Shown: positions 8,863-18,229 of the stretch, one piece after another | Layout of the letters: each line of letters opens with the position of its first letter | How positions within the stretch are numbered: position 1 is the first letter of the stretch | Assembly (NCBI GenBank): GCA_016716885.1 | Contig: JADJUV010000003.1 | Span: 1-64,000 of the forward strand | Source: Candidatus Trichofilum aggregatum | GTDB lineage: Bacteria; Chloroflexota; Anaerolineae; Promineifilales; Promineifilaceae | Length of the DNA stretch: 64,000 bases | Reading direction: 5' to 3' | Made by a program: the position numbers and the translations under genes | The notes under the pieces: generated by a model | The model's database searches: none | What the model saw: only the letters and a program-made list of their open reading frames with translations | Told to the model about the DNA's origin: nothing

Positions 8863-8936
8863 TGTAAGGCACAAAGGGCGCCAGGCCACCGGAAAAAATT
8901 CGTCTTAATTCGTGCAATTCGTGGCCTCTCTCCCCG
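8863..8936. repeat. AATTCGTG-family intergenic repeat
   Basis: The string CACAAAGGGCGCCAGGCCAC followed by AAATTCGTCTTAATTCGTGC and AATTCGTGGCCTC fills the spacer between ychF and the lipoprotein. Related copies lie near 5411-5440, 6068-6136, 11178-11240 and 12450-12515. Confidence 0.65.
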
Positions 8937-8939
8937 GTC

Positions 8940-10010
8940 TCACAAATTAAACTTGACGTGCAAAATATCCCCATCCTGAACGATGTAGGTTTTGCCTTCC
9001 TGGCGCAGTTTCCCATTGGCACGGGCCTGGGCCATACCCCCTAGTTCAATCAAATCGTGATAAGCCACCACTTCAGCCCGGATAAACCCTTTGGCCAGAT
9101 CGGTGTGAATAGTCGCGGCCGCGTCCACCGCTGTGGCTCCCCGGTTCACCGTCCAGGCCCGCACCTCATCCTCACCCACAGTGAAAAACGATTGCAAACC
9201 CATCAGGTCATAACTCTCATGAATAACCTTGGCCAGACCCAGTTCGGTGACATTGTACTCACCCATAAACATTTCCAGGTCATCACCGGTCAGTTGGGCC
9301 AGTTCGGCTTCTAAGCGGCCGCGTAAATTCACCACCTTGCTCTTGCCAAACGAATAATCTAGGGCCACTTCCGCCTGTTCATCCCCAATGTTGATCAACA
9401 CCAACACCGGCTTAAGGGTTAAGAAACCAAAGCCTCGCAACGATTTACCCTCTTCTTCGCTTAATTCAACCTCACGCAAAGGGCGTTCCTCAGAGAGTTT
9501 TTCATGCAACCGCTCCATGAGAGCAATTTCCCGTTGTGTGGCCGCTTTGTCTTTACTCTTCGCCATGCCCTCTTTCAATTTGGTCAGCCGCGTTTCCACC
9601 ATCACCAAATCAGAGAGCAAGAACTCCACATCCAACGTAGCCAGATCACGCGCCGGGTCAATGGTATCTTCCAGATGCAGTACCTGATCGTTCTCAAAAG
9701 CCCGCACCACATGGACAAAGCCATCCAACCCGGCCAGGTGGTTGATCAATGGGCCAGCCATGCCCCCACTTTCACCAATGCCTTTTTTCAGCCCGGCGAT
9801 ATCGGTGTAGATCACCTTGGCATAGGCTGTTTTTTGTGGTTTGAACATGGCCGTGAGCACATCAACCCGGGGATCGGGCACATCTACCACAGAAGTTAAT
9901 ACGTCAAAACGGCCACTGACGCTTTGGCCTACGGGAGCATCTCCCCTGGTCAGGGCGTTAAAAATCGTTGTTTTCCCACTGCTGGGCAAACCAATAATGC
10001 CTAATTTCAT
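8940..10010 (-). CDS. ychF: Redox-regulated ATPase/GTPase YchF (OLA1 family)
   Basis: YchF belongs to the Obg branch of P-loop GTPases but usually prefers ATP and binds ribosomes. The 356-residue product begins MKLGIIGLPSSGKTT (P-loop about 7-14). The G domain continues through DIAGL and VLINIGDE, where the NKxD specificity motif is degenerate as is normal for the family. The C-terminal TGS domain ends with the typical KTYIVQDGDILHVKFN. The start at 10010 is chosen because the family begins right at the P-loop; the upstream in-frame extension has no homology. Its stop lies 94 bases before the SH3 lipoprotein start, separated by a dispersed repeat. Confidence 0.95.
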   Translation of the reverse strand: MKLGIIGLPSSGKTTIFNALTRGDAPVGQSVSGRFDVLTSVVDVPDPRVDVLTAMFKPQKTAYAKVIYTDIAGLKKGIGESGGMAGPLINHLAGLDGFVHVVRAFENDQVLHLEDTIDPARDLATLDVEFLLSDLVMVETRLTKLKEGMAKSKDKAATQREIALMERLHEKLSEERPLREVELSEEEGKSLRGFGFLTLKPVLVLINIGDEQAEVALDYSFGKSKVVNLRGRLEAELAQLTGDDLEMFMGEYNVTELGLAKVIHESYDLMGLQSFFTVGEDEVRAWTVNRGATAVDAAATIHTDLAKGFIRAEVVAYHDLIELGGMAQARANGKLRQEGKTYIVQDGDILHVKFNL

Positions 10011-10173
10011 TGTTTTTATCCTATCACTTGTGAATTCATGCCTGGGTGTTCGTTGTTCGCTGAGGAACTTCGTTGCTTGCGGTACATCCACTAACGAACG
10101 TGCGAGTATAACGGCTTTTGCCCCACCGGGCGAAAAAGATTAGAATGCCAGCCGCAATAAGGAGGCGGTTATT

Positions 10174-11004
10174 ATGCAGCAGACACAAGGTACATTTCAA
10201 GGCGCGGGCAACTTACCTCTCTTCTATCAGACATGGCAACCAGAAGGCGAGTGCCGAGGGGCGGTCGCCCTGGTGCACGGTTTTGGCGAGCATAGCGGCC
10301 GCCACGAAACGATCGCTCGACCGTTGGTAGAAAGTGGCTTTGCCACTTATGGCTTCGATCACCGTGGGCACGGTCATTCGCCGGGTAAACGTGGTCATAT
10401 CAATAACTGGGCTGAGTTTCGCGAAGATGTCACCGCCTTTCTCAACATGATCCGGCAAGAGAATTCAGCGCGGCCGCTGTTCCTCTTCGGCCATAGCATG
10501 GGCGGATTGATGGTGCTGGAATATGCGCTGTACCACCCCAATAACCTGGCCGGGGTGATCGCCTCTGCCCCTTTGTTAGCCCAAGCTGGTGTATCGCCCG
10601 TTTTAGTCACCCTCAGCCGGATTCTGTCTCGGGTATGGCCGGGGTTGAACCTGAACATCGGTCTGGATGTCAACGCTATTTCCCGTGATCCCGTAGAAGC
10701 CAAACGGTATCAGGATGATCCCCTGGTGCATAGCCTGGGCACGCCCCGGCTGGCTACCGAAATCGCCCAGGCCACCGCCTGGACCCTAGAACATGCCCCG
10801 GAATGGAAACTGCCCCTCTATCTTTATCACGGCAGCGGGGATCGCATCGTTCCCATTGAGGGCAGTCGCACCTTTTTTGGCCGGGTGACATCGGCCGATA
10901 AACTGTGGCGCGAGTTTGATGGGGGACACCATGAGCTACACCATGACCTCTGCCGCGATGAGGTGCTCCAGCATCTGACCCAATGGTTGATCGCACACGC
11001 CTGA
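10174..11004 (+). CDS. Alpha/beta hydrolase, monoacylglycerol lipase-like
   Basis: The 276-residue enzyme has the Hydrolase_4 pattern: HGFGEHSGRH oxyanion region, FDHRGHGHSPG, nucleophile elbow GHSMGG (about residues 108-113), acid residue in GSGDRIVP and catalytic His in DGGHHELHHD. It resembles monoglyceride lipases and lysophospholipases that release fatty acids from monoacylglycerols. No signal peptide is present, so it is cytoplasmic. A very strong AAGGAGG Shine-Dalgarno precedes the ATG at 10174. It is divergent from ychF and probably monocistronic. The exact substrate is not determined. Confidence 0.9.
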   Translation: MQQTQGTFQGAGNLPLFYQTWQPEGECRGAVALVHGFGEHSGRHETIARPLVESGFATYGFDHRGHGHSPGKRGHINNWAEFREDVTAFLNMIRQENSARPLFLFGHSMGGLMVLEYALYHPNNLAGVIASAPLLAQAGVSPVLVTLSRILSRVWPGLNLNIGLDVNAISRDPVEAKRYQDDPLVHSLGTPRLATEIAQATAWTLEHAPEWKLPLYLYHGSGDRIVPIEGSRTFFGRVTSADKLWREFDGGHHELHHDLCRDEVLQHLTQWLIAHA

Positions 11005-11260
11005 AACTCAAACCAATGAGGCAGAGGGTGTGTTTCATTTCGGTTGAGAGCGAGGAGTGAGCATCCCCAGATGCGAACGGATCGGCTCAGGACAGGTTCT
11101 GGGATGTCTTTTCCCTCTAACTCATTTGAAACATACCCTTAGGCAGATGAGTCCCTCTGAAAAATGGGGGGTTTTGTTATCAGGACGCAAAGAACCAGGC
11201 CACCAGAGAAAATTCGTGCAATTCGTGGCTTCTTTCAGTGGACTCAAGGATGAACAATGA
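11005..11260. repeat. Spacer with AATTCGTG-family repeat
   Basis: Bases 11178-11240 carry GGACGCAAAGAACCAGGCCA followed by AATTCGTGCAATTCGTGGC and TTCTTTCAGTGGACTC. The last segment recurs almost exactly near 12465-12485. No gene is recognised here. Confidence 0.55.
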
Positions 11261-12303
11261 ATGATGAAGGCTAAAGTTCACACGCCAACCGGCCAACGCG
11301 GTTATCTAAGTGTGATGATTTTTCTTCTCGTAAGTTTAACCGCTTGCGGACAGACATTTCTACCAGCGAACACCCTTGCCCCCTCGGCCACCCCCATGCC
11401 ACTGACTCCCACTCTTACGGCCACACCGGAAACATGGGTGGAAGTGGAAATCGCGGCCGCGAACCTCATCCTCTCTCTGCCTGATACCTGGGTGATTGGC
11501 GAAGCCCAGCTTACCCCCTTAGGGTTGGTCATCAATTTGGGGCCAGAACCACTGGGGCCAGGGCCATTTAGCAGTACCCTGGTGATTGCCGATCCGGCCC
11601 AGTACGAGGCTGAATCGCTCGCGGCCGCGCTTGCCTGTAGCGAACCCTGCACCATCCCCCTGGAAACCACCACCCTGGCTAGTCAGCCCGCCCAGCGGGC
11701 TATCTTAGGAGAGGAAACCACCACGCCCTTAGAATGGTATTTCCTGGAACATGGTGGGCAACTTCTGGCCTTTACTCTACATGATGCTATTACCCTAATC
11801 ACGCGTGAGGACATTGTAACCAGCCTGGAACTGGTTGAGGTTGTGGTGGTCGTACCCACCGCCACGCCAAGTCTAACCCCCATTCCCCCGACTATTACCC
11901 CTACGCCCCACCCCCCACCCCGACACCCGGCCCCCCCACGGATGAACCACTTGATGTGACGATTGCTTTTTTGCGCGCGGCCGCGAACGATCCCGAAACG
12001 CTCGGCCTCACCTTCCTCAGCGACAATCTACGCAATCAGGTTGGTACAGGCACAACCCTGCTCCAGTTGATGAGCCTCACCGAGCCATTTAGCACCTTTG
12101 AAATTCTATTTTTAGGTCCCATCGAAGAGGTATTGACCTACCGCGCCCAGCTCCAATTTCCTGATGGCCGCACCACCTGGCGACTTATCAGGGTCATAGC
12201 CGAAGATGGGCAATGGGTTATGAGCGATTTTGAGGTGATAGAGCCACCCCCCATTACACCAACACCCACCACCGAGAATACACCCACACCAGAGTCAGAA
12301 TAA
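11261..12303 (+). CDS. Lipoprotein, split by a one-base frameshift in a Pro/Thr-rich linker
   Basis: Two reading frames belong together: 11261-11959 (lipobox LTAC, then a domain of about 170 residues) and 11956-12303 (about 115 residues ending in a TPTPTTENTPTPES tail). They meet inside a C-rich linker at about 11909-11945. There the first frame reads ITPTPHPPP and the second reads PPTPTPGPPTDEPLDV. Restoring one C in the C-runs near 11909-11919 fuses both frames into one product of about 347 residues. A missing base in the assembly or a slippage-prone tract are the two explanations. Neither half matches a family I recognise. The start has two adjacent ATGs (11261 and 11264). Confidence 0.7.
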
Positions 12304-12305
12304 AA

Positions 12306-12431
12306 GCTCGTTGGAACTTATTCCTACGCTCTGCGTGGGAATACCATCCGGGACGCTCTGCGTCGCGTAGGACGCAGAGCGTCGCAGGGAGCATTCCACG
12401 CGGAGCGTGGAACGAGCACCTGTATAGATAC
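12306..12431. repeat. MITE-like repeat family R3, copy A
   Basis: A palindrome-rich segment: GACGCTCTGCGTC facing GACGCAGAGCGTC, ATTCCACGCGGAGCGTGGAA, and the terminal sequence GCACCTGTATAGATAC. The same end occurs in the compact copy at 33643-33706 and, diverged, in the copy at 22758-22866. The remaining spacer to 12779 holds CTAAAGTCTCCACTCC and GAGTTCCC word repeats and no gene. Confidence 0.7.
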
Positions 12432-12779
12432 CGAATTTTTATTTTCCCATTTGTGCTAATTCGTGGCTTCTTTCAGTGGACTCATTCGTTTAATTCGTGG
12501 CAAAAACCTCTTTGGTTCTGTCTCGTCCAGGTAAGGTCTAAACCGGGAAGTTGTTTTTAGATGCTCACGTGCGGTAGAAGCAGGCCTTGTCGAGACGTTC
12601 CGACTAAAGTCTCCACTCCCCCCGCTAAAAAACCAGGATGAGTCATTATTTAGAGCTAGCCCCTTCCTACGAAAAAAGTTGCAAGTGGCAAGTGGGAATT
12701 ACCAGAATTTCTCTGAGTTCCCCCGAGTTCCCTGAGTTCCCCCGAGTTCCACCCCCCTTAATACCCCTACCGAAATAAA

Positions 12780-12816
12780 AAAAAGCCACGACTGATAAGT
12801 TCAGTCGTGGCTTTTT
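12780..12816 (-). terminator. Intrinsic terminator of the ABC ATPase gene
   Basis: AAAAAGCCACGACTGA and TCAGTCGTGGCTTTTT are perfect 16-bp arms around a 5-base loop. Read on the minus strand the hairpin ends in a T-run. It lies 34 bases past the ABC ATPase stop. Confidence 0.85.
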
Positions 12817-12850
12817 CGTTGTTTCAAATGAAACAAGAACCGTTTTCAGC

Positions 12851-13951
12851 CTAGCGAATCGCCAATTCTGTTTCCTTGTCGAAAAGGTGCATGGTACTCG
12901 CATCCAAGGTCAGGCCAGTGCGTGCCCCAATGGACGGGGCCATGCGGGTATCCACAATAGCCACCAGATTGTTCTTGCCCGTATTCACATACAGATGCAA
13001 TTCATGGCCCAATAATTCCACCACATCAATCGTCCCCTCAATTGAGGTGGGCACAATTTGGGGTGGCTCATAACCAGGCGCATGGATGTTTTCCGGCCGC
13101 AAACCAAAAATGACCTGCTTACCCACATGACCGCTATAAGCTGATTTGCGATCAGCTGGAGCCTTAATACGGAAATCGCCTGTGTCTACCCAAATATTGC
13201 CTTCTTCTCCTACCAATGTGGCCTCGAAGAAGTTCATGCTGGGGCTACCAATAAAACCAGCCACAAAGATGTTGTTGGGCGTGGCATAAAGAGCGGTCGG
13301 GCTATCAATTTGTTGCAGGAGACCGTCTTTCATAACCGCAATTCTGTCACCCATCGTCATGGCTTCAACCTGATCATGGGTCACATAAATGAAGGTGGTT
13401 CCCAGACGGCGATGCAATTTGGAGATTTCCGCACGGGCCGTGACACGCAGTTTCGCATCCAGATTAGACAAAGGTTCGTCCATCAGGAACACGGCTGGTT
13501 CACGGACAATCGCCCGACCGACAGCCACACGTTGCCGCTGTCCACCGGAGAGGGCTTTGGGTTTACGATCGAGCAGTTGGGTTAAGCCGAGAATCTCACC
13601 CGCTTCTTTTACCCGACGATCAATTTCGGATTTGGGGGTTTTACGCAATTTCAAACCGAAGGCCATGTTGTCATACACAGTCATGTGCGGGTACAAGGCA
13701 TAAGACTGGAAGACCATAGCAATATCGCGGTCTTTGGGGGGAACATCATTGACAACCCGGTCGCCAATCAAAATTTGTCCATCGCTAATCTCTTCCAGGC
13801 CAGCCAGCATACGCAAACTGGTGGATTTACCACAACCAGACGGACCAACGAAGACAACGAATTCTTTATCTGCAATGTCAATGCTCAGATCTCGCACAGC
13901 CGTGACATCGCCGTAGCGCTTATAAACGTGTCGGTAGGTTACACTTGCCAT
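12851..13951 (-). CDS. ABC transporter ATP-binding protein, MalK/UgpC/MsmX type
   Basis: The 366-residue ATPase contains Walker A GPSGCGKS, Q-loop VFQSYALYPHMTV, signature LSGGQRQR, Walker B VFLMDEPLSNLDA and the H-loop VTHDQ. A C-terminal TOBE-type regulatory region (about 240-360) follows, as in MalK, UgpC and MsmX. Such ATPases energise carbohydrate importers. No permease or solute-binding gene is adjacent, and the gene has its own promoter, operator-like dyad and terminator. That suggests a shared ATPase serving several sugar transporters, like MsmX (inference). AAGGAG lies 6-7 bases before the ATG at 13951. No GCGGCCGC palindrome occurs in it. Confidence 0.95.
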   Translation of the reverse strand: MASVTYRHVYKRYGDVTAVRDLSIDIADKEFVVFVGPSGCGKSTSLRMLAGLEEISDGQILIGDRVVNDVPPKDRDIAMVFQSYALYPHMTVYDNMAFGLKLRKTPKSEIDRRVKEAGEILGLTQLLDRKPKALSGGQRQRVAVGRAIVREPAVFLMDEPLSNLDAKLRVTARAEISKLHRRLGTTFIYVTHDQVEAMTMGDRIAVMKDGLLQQIDSPTALYATPNNIFVAGFIGSPSMNFFEATLVGEEGNIWVDTGDFRIKAPADRKSAYSGHVGKQVIFGLRPENIHAPGYEPPQIVPTSIEGTIDVVELLGHELHLYVNTGKNNLVAIVDTRMAPSIGARTGLTLDASTMHLFDKETELAIR

Positions 13952-14032
13952 CTGTTTCTCCTTAGTCCCCTGTAAATTGGTACGAAGATTATGGAATTGT
14001 TACAAAAAGTGGGTAAAACGCCTCTGGGTATG

Positions 14033-14061
14033 AATATATCCACAGGTCAGTAACCTGTCAA
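14033..14061 (-). promoter_or_regulatory. Sigma-70 promoter with overlapping dyad, ABC ATPase gene
   Basis: On the minus strand TTGACA (14061-14056) and TATATT (14038-14033) are spaced by exactly 17 bases. The palindrome ACAGGTTACTGACCTGT (14042-14058) overlaps the spacer and the -35 box, the classic place for a repressor site. The leader to the start codon is about 75 bases. Confidence 0.75.
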
Positions 14062-14087
14062 GCAAAATCGCCCCTTATCTCGAAGGT

Positions 14088-14858
14088 TTAGATTTTTAAG
14101 ATGGCGAGTAAACCTACGTGGTCACTGGGGTAGAGGGTATCGTCGCCCGCGGCCGCGTGCCGGGCAAATATCTCAGCTTGCACCACGTCCTGAAAAGCCG
14201 GGGAAACAAACAGATAATCCAGGCACACGCCTATCAAACCAGGATTAGGGACAAGCGCAGTAGGAAACGTCGCCAGAGGTTCATATCCATGTTTAACCTC
14301 GTAAGCCGAGCGATACGCCTGCTTCAGGGCTTGAATGGCCAAACTTCCCGGCACATCGTTAAAATCACCCGCTAATATTTGATAAGAAACCCGGTTGTTG
14401 TCTTCGGTCAACCAGCCAATTAATTGCATGGCCTGTTCGTGGCGGGCTTCGATATTGTCCTGGCCGGGGTGAAAATGGGTGCAGACCACATCAACCAGTT
14501 GCCCGGTGGGCAACTCAATGGTGATGCGTAAGGCCACGCGGCCGCGATACCCCAACCCCACCGCACTTTGCGCCACCACTGGAAGTTTGGTTAAAAAACC
14601 AATCCCTTCCTTGTACCCCTCAACCAGATGACGTTTACGCCGCTGGATAAGCCGGTAGGGCCGGCCCGATTTGCCCGTCAGGCGCAAATTCACCTGATTC
14701 CGCAACCATCGCCCCTGACCGATGGGCATACTGATCTCTTGCAAAGCCAGAATATCCGGCTGTTTGGTCAAAATTTCCGCCACGATTAACTCACGCCGTT
14801 CATACCAACGATCCATCCGATTCCGCAAATTGAGTGTGGCAACAGAGAAGGTAATCAT
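14088..14858 (-). CDS. Endonuclease/exonuclease/phosphatase-fold protein
   Basis: The 256-residue protein shows the EEP (DNase I-like) pattern: N-terminal VATLNLRNR, catalytic Glu in DILALQEIS, CTHFHPGQ, the NDV motif in LAGDFNDVPG, DYLFVSP, and the terminal SDHVGLLA with the catalytic His. No signal peptide or membrane segment is evident. The fold covers nucleases, sphingomyelinases and inositol phosphatases, so the substrate is open. It lies 45 bases after the GH63-like gene on the same strand, so it may end the operon that starts with the dehydrogenase-like gene. Confidence 0.85.
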   Translation of the reverse strand: MITFSVATLNLRNRMDRWYERRELIVAEILTKQPDILALQEISMPIGQGRWLRNQVNLRLTGKSGRPYRLIQRRKRHLVEGYKEGIGFLTKLPVVAQSAVGLGYRGRVALRITIELPTGQLVDVVCTHFHPGQDNIEARHEQAMQLIGWLTEDNNRVSYQILAGDFNDVPGSLAIQALKQAYRSAYEVKHGYEPLATFPTALVPNPGLIGVCLDYLFVSPAFQDVVQAEIFARHAAAGDDTLYPSDHVGLLAILKI

Positions 14859-14903
14859 TAAAGCTGCGTATCAAAATTGAAACCTGAGACCTGAAACCCT
14901 CTC

Positions 14904-16400
14904 CTACGAAAGATCAATCTCATTCAGCCCCGGGGTAATCGCCGCCTGCACCACACCATCGGCATCCTGTACCAGCAAGGTGAAGTTGACATCACTGGTG
15001 ATGGTAAGCCGGTTGTTATCGCTAAGAATGTCGAGCGTGCCATCCAGACCCAAGGGGTAATTATTGACGCCGTAAACGGAGCCGCTGTAACGCCGATCCC
15101 AGGTGACCCGGCGAGAAGGCCAATCGACGCTCAGGCCAATGATGTCTTCGAGGAGAATGCTGATGGGGGTTAGCCCTGTCCAACCCACAAAATGGCTCTT
15201 GGCGGGTTGACCGGCCGCGGCCGCATCCGGGGCATAATTTTCCCAGAACGTATCAGTATGTTGGAACAGTTCGCACACCTGGCCCACATGGTTAAGGGCG
15301 ATTTCATGGGCCAGGGCATGTTGCCCCTTCAAACGTAAACCCTTTAGCACCATGTAGTTGGTAGGCGACCACACCCCGCCACACCAATAGTTACCTGTTT
15401 GCCCATTGTAACCTTCACTATCGGCAGAGATGGCGGGAATCCGATGCGGCCGCTTAAAGGCATTTTCATTACGCAGATGGGTGACAAAAGGAGCCAGCCG
15501 TTTTTCCGGGATTAGGTCCCGGTTCAACAAGGCCCAATAGGCCCCGATACTCTTCACCGGGCTGAAACGCCCCTGGGGATCAATATCTTTGTAGAACGCG
15601 GCCGCGTCATCCCACATCAGACGGTTAATCTTCTCGCCTAACTCAGCCTGCTCCTGGGCCAGCAGTTGCGCCCACTCACTTTCCCCCAGATGGGTAGCCA
15701 TCTGCTCCAGATACCAGGCATTCAACGCCGCCTGAAGCGAAGCATCCACCCAAGACCAGTGCTGATGGGTGGTGAGGCTATCCGGCACACGGGACTGATT
15801 ATCCATGCCGCTACTCAAGCCGGTGGCCCAATAAAGGCCATTCGGCCAGGTGCGGTGCGTTTTATGCCAACGGTGATAAGCCAGCAAAGGCCAAAACACT
15901 AAGGGAAAACGGCTCTCGTCGCCTGTCATGCGAGCATAACGCCACTCCGCCCAGCCCAAAATGTTAGGCCCCGTGCCATTGGGATCAAAGGGGTGGAAAA
16001 AATCTTTGCCATCACGGGTATTGATCTCGCGGCAAATCCAGCCATCATCGTGCTGTTTGGCGTAGAAATTATCGAGTGTGCCCATGAACGGGAAGGCCCG
16101 CCGCCCATACAGACTAAACTGCATCATGAAACAGCTATCCCACATGAAGGTGTTGTCATTAAAGGCGGTATCTATGAAACGAGCGACGAAACCGCTGTCG
16201 GGCAGGGGCAGGCGGCAGTTACTCCAGGCGATTTCCCAGGCGCGCCAATACATTTCTACCCAGTTAGACTGAGCGGGCAGGATGGGTTCCGGGAGTTGGC
16301 TCCGAACTTCAGTGAAGGTGGGAATAGGGGCAAGGGTGGGTTTGCGGCCGCGAAAACCATTCTTCGCCACCAGATCGTTGAGAGGATAGCGGTACTTCAT
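14904..16400 (-). CDS. GH63/MGH1-like (alpha/alpha)6 glycoside hydrolase
   Basis: A 498-residue protein rich in aromatic motifs typical of the glucosidase/trehalase superfamily: MWDSCFMMQF, GWICREI, GMDNQSRVPD, WSWVDASLQAAL, GQTGNYWCGGVWSPTNYMVLKGL and HFVGWTGL. These match the GH63 mannosyl/glucosyl hydrolase-like (alpha/alpha)6 barrel, with acid/base candidates in the GMDN and final segments. No signal peptide is seen, so it probably acts inside the cell on imported or storage oligosaccharides. It follows the lipoprotein gene by 29 bases and precedes the EEP gene on the same strand. The exact linkage hydrolysed cannot be told from sequence alone. Confidence 0.85.
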   Translation of the reverse strand: MKYRYPLNDLVAKNGFRGRKPTLAPIPTFTEVRSQLPEPILPAQSNWVEMYWRAWEIAWSNCRLPLPDSGFVARFIDTAFNDNTFMWDSCFMMQFSLYGRRAFPFMGTLDNFYAKQHDDGWICREINTRDGKDFFHPFDPNGTGPNILGWAEWRYARMTGDESRFPLVFWPLLAYHRWHKTHRTWPNGLYWATGLSSGMDNQSRVPDSLTTHQHWSWVDASLQAALNAWYLEQMATHLGESEWAQLLAQEQAELGEKINRLMWDDAAAFYKDIDPQGRFSPVKSIGAYWALLNRDLIPEKRLAPFVTHLRNENAFKRPHRIPAISADSEGYNGQTGNYWCGGVWSPTNYMVLKGLRLKGQHALAHEIALNHVGQVCELFQHTDTFWENYAPDAAAAGQPAKSHFVGWTGLTPISILLEDIIGLSVDWPSRRVTWDRRYSGSVYGVNNYPLGLDGTLDILSDNNRLTITSDVNFTLLVQDADGVVQAAITPGLNEIDLS

Positions 16401-16429
16401 AGAAAACCTTCATTCCCAAAAGTATGACA

Positions 16430-17131
16430 TCAATCTAGAACCCACAACTCCATCGTGCCATCCGTGCGTAGGGCATCCGCCTCGATGCGGGTGACACGTA
16501 AGCTGTACCTTACAATCACGTTATCCCGCAAGCGGCCCAACCAGTCCAATGAATCAGCTACGGACACATAAGGATAACCGGTGCGGCCGCCAATTTGGGC
16601 TTGTCCATTGGTCACACCTAAGAACTGAAGGGTTGTACCAGGAATAATACCGCCTGATGGTATCGTCTGACTGACCAAAATGTTACTGTAGTCGGCAGGG
16701 CCAGCCGGAAGCAGACTGGCATCAATCGAGGTGGGGGTGGGGTTGAGAATCATCACCTCTACCGTGCCTGCCGCCGTTAGCCCTCCCAATAACTCCGTGG
16801 TCAGGCGCAGGTTGTACACCGTGGACACCCCCGGAGCCGTAATGCCTCGCCAGGCAAACGAATCTCCCCCCCGCTTGTTGGTCGTCAGGCCATCAATTTT
16901 CACCTGATATTGATCACCAGAACGACCAATATATTGTAGTTGCGTGCCAGGAACCGTGTCACCGGGCTGAAGCGAAATGGTGTATAGCGGCACCCGGTAC
17001 GTCAGAAGCTCATCTGGCGAGATGGGCACGGCAGTGGGTACGGGTGTGCTACCACCGAGGATGGGTGGCAGGGCATCACAAGCCACGGTTAAACAAAGCA
17101 GGATGAGCAGGGGTAGGAGTAAACGTTTCAT
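16430..17131 (-). CDS. Lipoprotein of unknown function
   Basis: The 233-residue product opens with KRLLLPLLILLCLTVAC, a lipoprotein signal with the lipobox Cys at about 18, followed by a short Pro/Thr linker. The rest is beta-rich. It contains two related halves, each with a P(G)TxLQ(Y/F)(I/L)G motif (VPGTQLQYIGRSGDQYQV and IPGTTLQFLGVTNGQAQI), so it arose by internal duplication. I do not recognise the domain. The ATG at 17131 is preferred; an in-frame TTG lies six bases earlier. The gap from the dehydrogenase-like gene is only 10 bases, so they are co-transcribed. Confidence 0.8.
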   Translation of the reverse strand: MKRLLLPLLILLCLTVACDALPPILGGSTPVPTAVPISPDELLTYRVPLYTISLQPGDTVPGTQLQYIGRSGDQYQVKIDGLTTNKRGGDSFAWRGITAPGVSTVYNLRLTTELLGGLTAAGTVEVMILNPTPTSIDASLLPAGPADYSNILVSQTIPSGGIIPGTTLQFLGVTNGQAQIGGRTGYPYVSVADSLDWLGRLRDNVIVRYSLRVTRIEADALRTDGTMELWVLD

Positions 17132-17141
17132 GGGCAATGCC

Positions 17142-18221
17142 TTACGCCAGGGTGGACCATACTTCCAGTTTGGACTTCACCCGGCGAATGACTTCGTCGG
17201 TAAATTCGTCTGTTTTAGATGAGCCACCAATATCAGCGGTACGATGCCCATCATAAACCGCTTCCAATGTGCCTTCGTAGATGGCCCGGCTGGCCCGTTT
17301 GGCTTCTGGCTCTTTCATGTGGCCGAGTAGGGCAGCTCCGGCCAAAATCATGGCCATAGGGTTAGCAACGTTCATGCCCTGTAAACGGGGGGCTGTGCCA
17401 TGAGGCGCCTCGGCCATGACCCCATCTACCTGCATCTGGTCATTTACGGAGATAACCAGCGATTCTGAGCCAGCGATGCTGCCGAACATTTGCAGGACCA
17501 TATCGGAGAGCAAATCGCCATCCCGGTTAAGGCTAGGGATGACCATGGGATCCCCGGTGGTCGCTAGAAGAAGGGCAAAGGTGGCATCAATGAGTTGGGG
17601 ATCATAACGCACATCAGGATAACGGGCCGCGGCCGCGTCCAACTCTTCTTTAAACATGCCTTCATAAACCGGGCTGACCGTGAACTTCGGCCCGCCAAAC
17701 ACCTTCGCGCCCACCGTGCGGGCGTGTTGGAAGGCGTATTCAGCTACCTCACGACAGGTGCGGCGGGTGATGCGTTCGGTACGTAGGGCCGCCTCGTCCA
17801 TCGAACCAGGTTCACCCTCACGCCACTCCTTCGCCCCATAGGCGTCACCTACAGCCATGCGCACGACGGTAATCGGCGCATACACCCCGGCAATGGGCCG
17901 CACTCCGGGAATGCGTCGCCCCGTCCGTACAATCACCTCGGCGTCAATTTCCTCGCGCAAAATCCGGTTCGGGCTACCCACATCCCCTTTCGTTTCCGGC
18001 GTAATCGTAGCCGCCTTGATCGCCAGGTGATGTTCCTTCATCGCGTGACCTGCCTCATACACCACCTGATTGTTGGTAGCCCGGCGGTTTTCCAGGCTCA
18101 AATCAAAATGGAGAAAATTTAGCTCCATCTTGATCACATCCGGCTGTAATACACGTAGGGCTTCTAGAAGCAACTCCTGCCCCGTCTGATCTCCATCCAA
18201 AACCACAATTGTCCTCATCAT
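17142..18221 (-). CDS. Isocitrate/isopropylmalate dehydrogenase-family protein, divergent
   Basis: The 359-residue protein has the fold markers of beta-decarboxylating dehydrogenases. NRDGDLLSDMVLQMFGSIAGS corresponds to the catalytic Asp region, HGTAP to the nucleotide loop, and NVANPMAMILAGAALL to the C-terminal helix. The usual N-terminal GDGIGPE loop is replaced by LDGDQTGQELL, and the substrate helix does not clearly match IDH or LeuB. It could be a homoisocitrate, tartrate or other 2-hydroxyacid enzyme, or an uncharacterised branch. The ATG at 18221 follows AGGAG. It heads a minus-strand cluster (lipoprotein, glycosidase, EEP protein). Confidence 0.8.
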   Translation of the reverse strand: MMRTIVVLDGDQTGQELLLEALRVLQPDVIKMELNFLHFDLSLENRRATNNQVVYEAGHAMKEHHLAIKAATITPETKGDVGSPNRILREEIDAEVIVRTGRRIPGVRPIAGVYAPITVVRMAVGDAYGAKEWREGEPGSMDEAALRTERITRRTCREVAEYAFQHARTVGAKVFGGPKFTVSPVYEGMFKEELDAAAARYPDVRYDPQLIDATFALLLATTGDPMVIPSLNRDGDLLSDMVLQMFGSIAGSESLVISVNDQMQVDGVMAEAPHGTAPRLQGMNVANPMAMILAGAALLGHMKEPEAKRASRAIYEGTLEAVYDGHRTADIGGSSKTDEFTDEVIRRVKSKLEVWSTLA

Positions 18222-18229
18222 TTCTCCTA

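Noticed and set aside
11057..11260. A 67-codon frame before the frameshifted lipoprotein
   Set aside because: It crosses the AATTCGTG repeat and has no recognisable domain.
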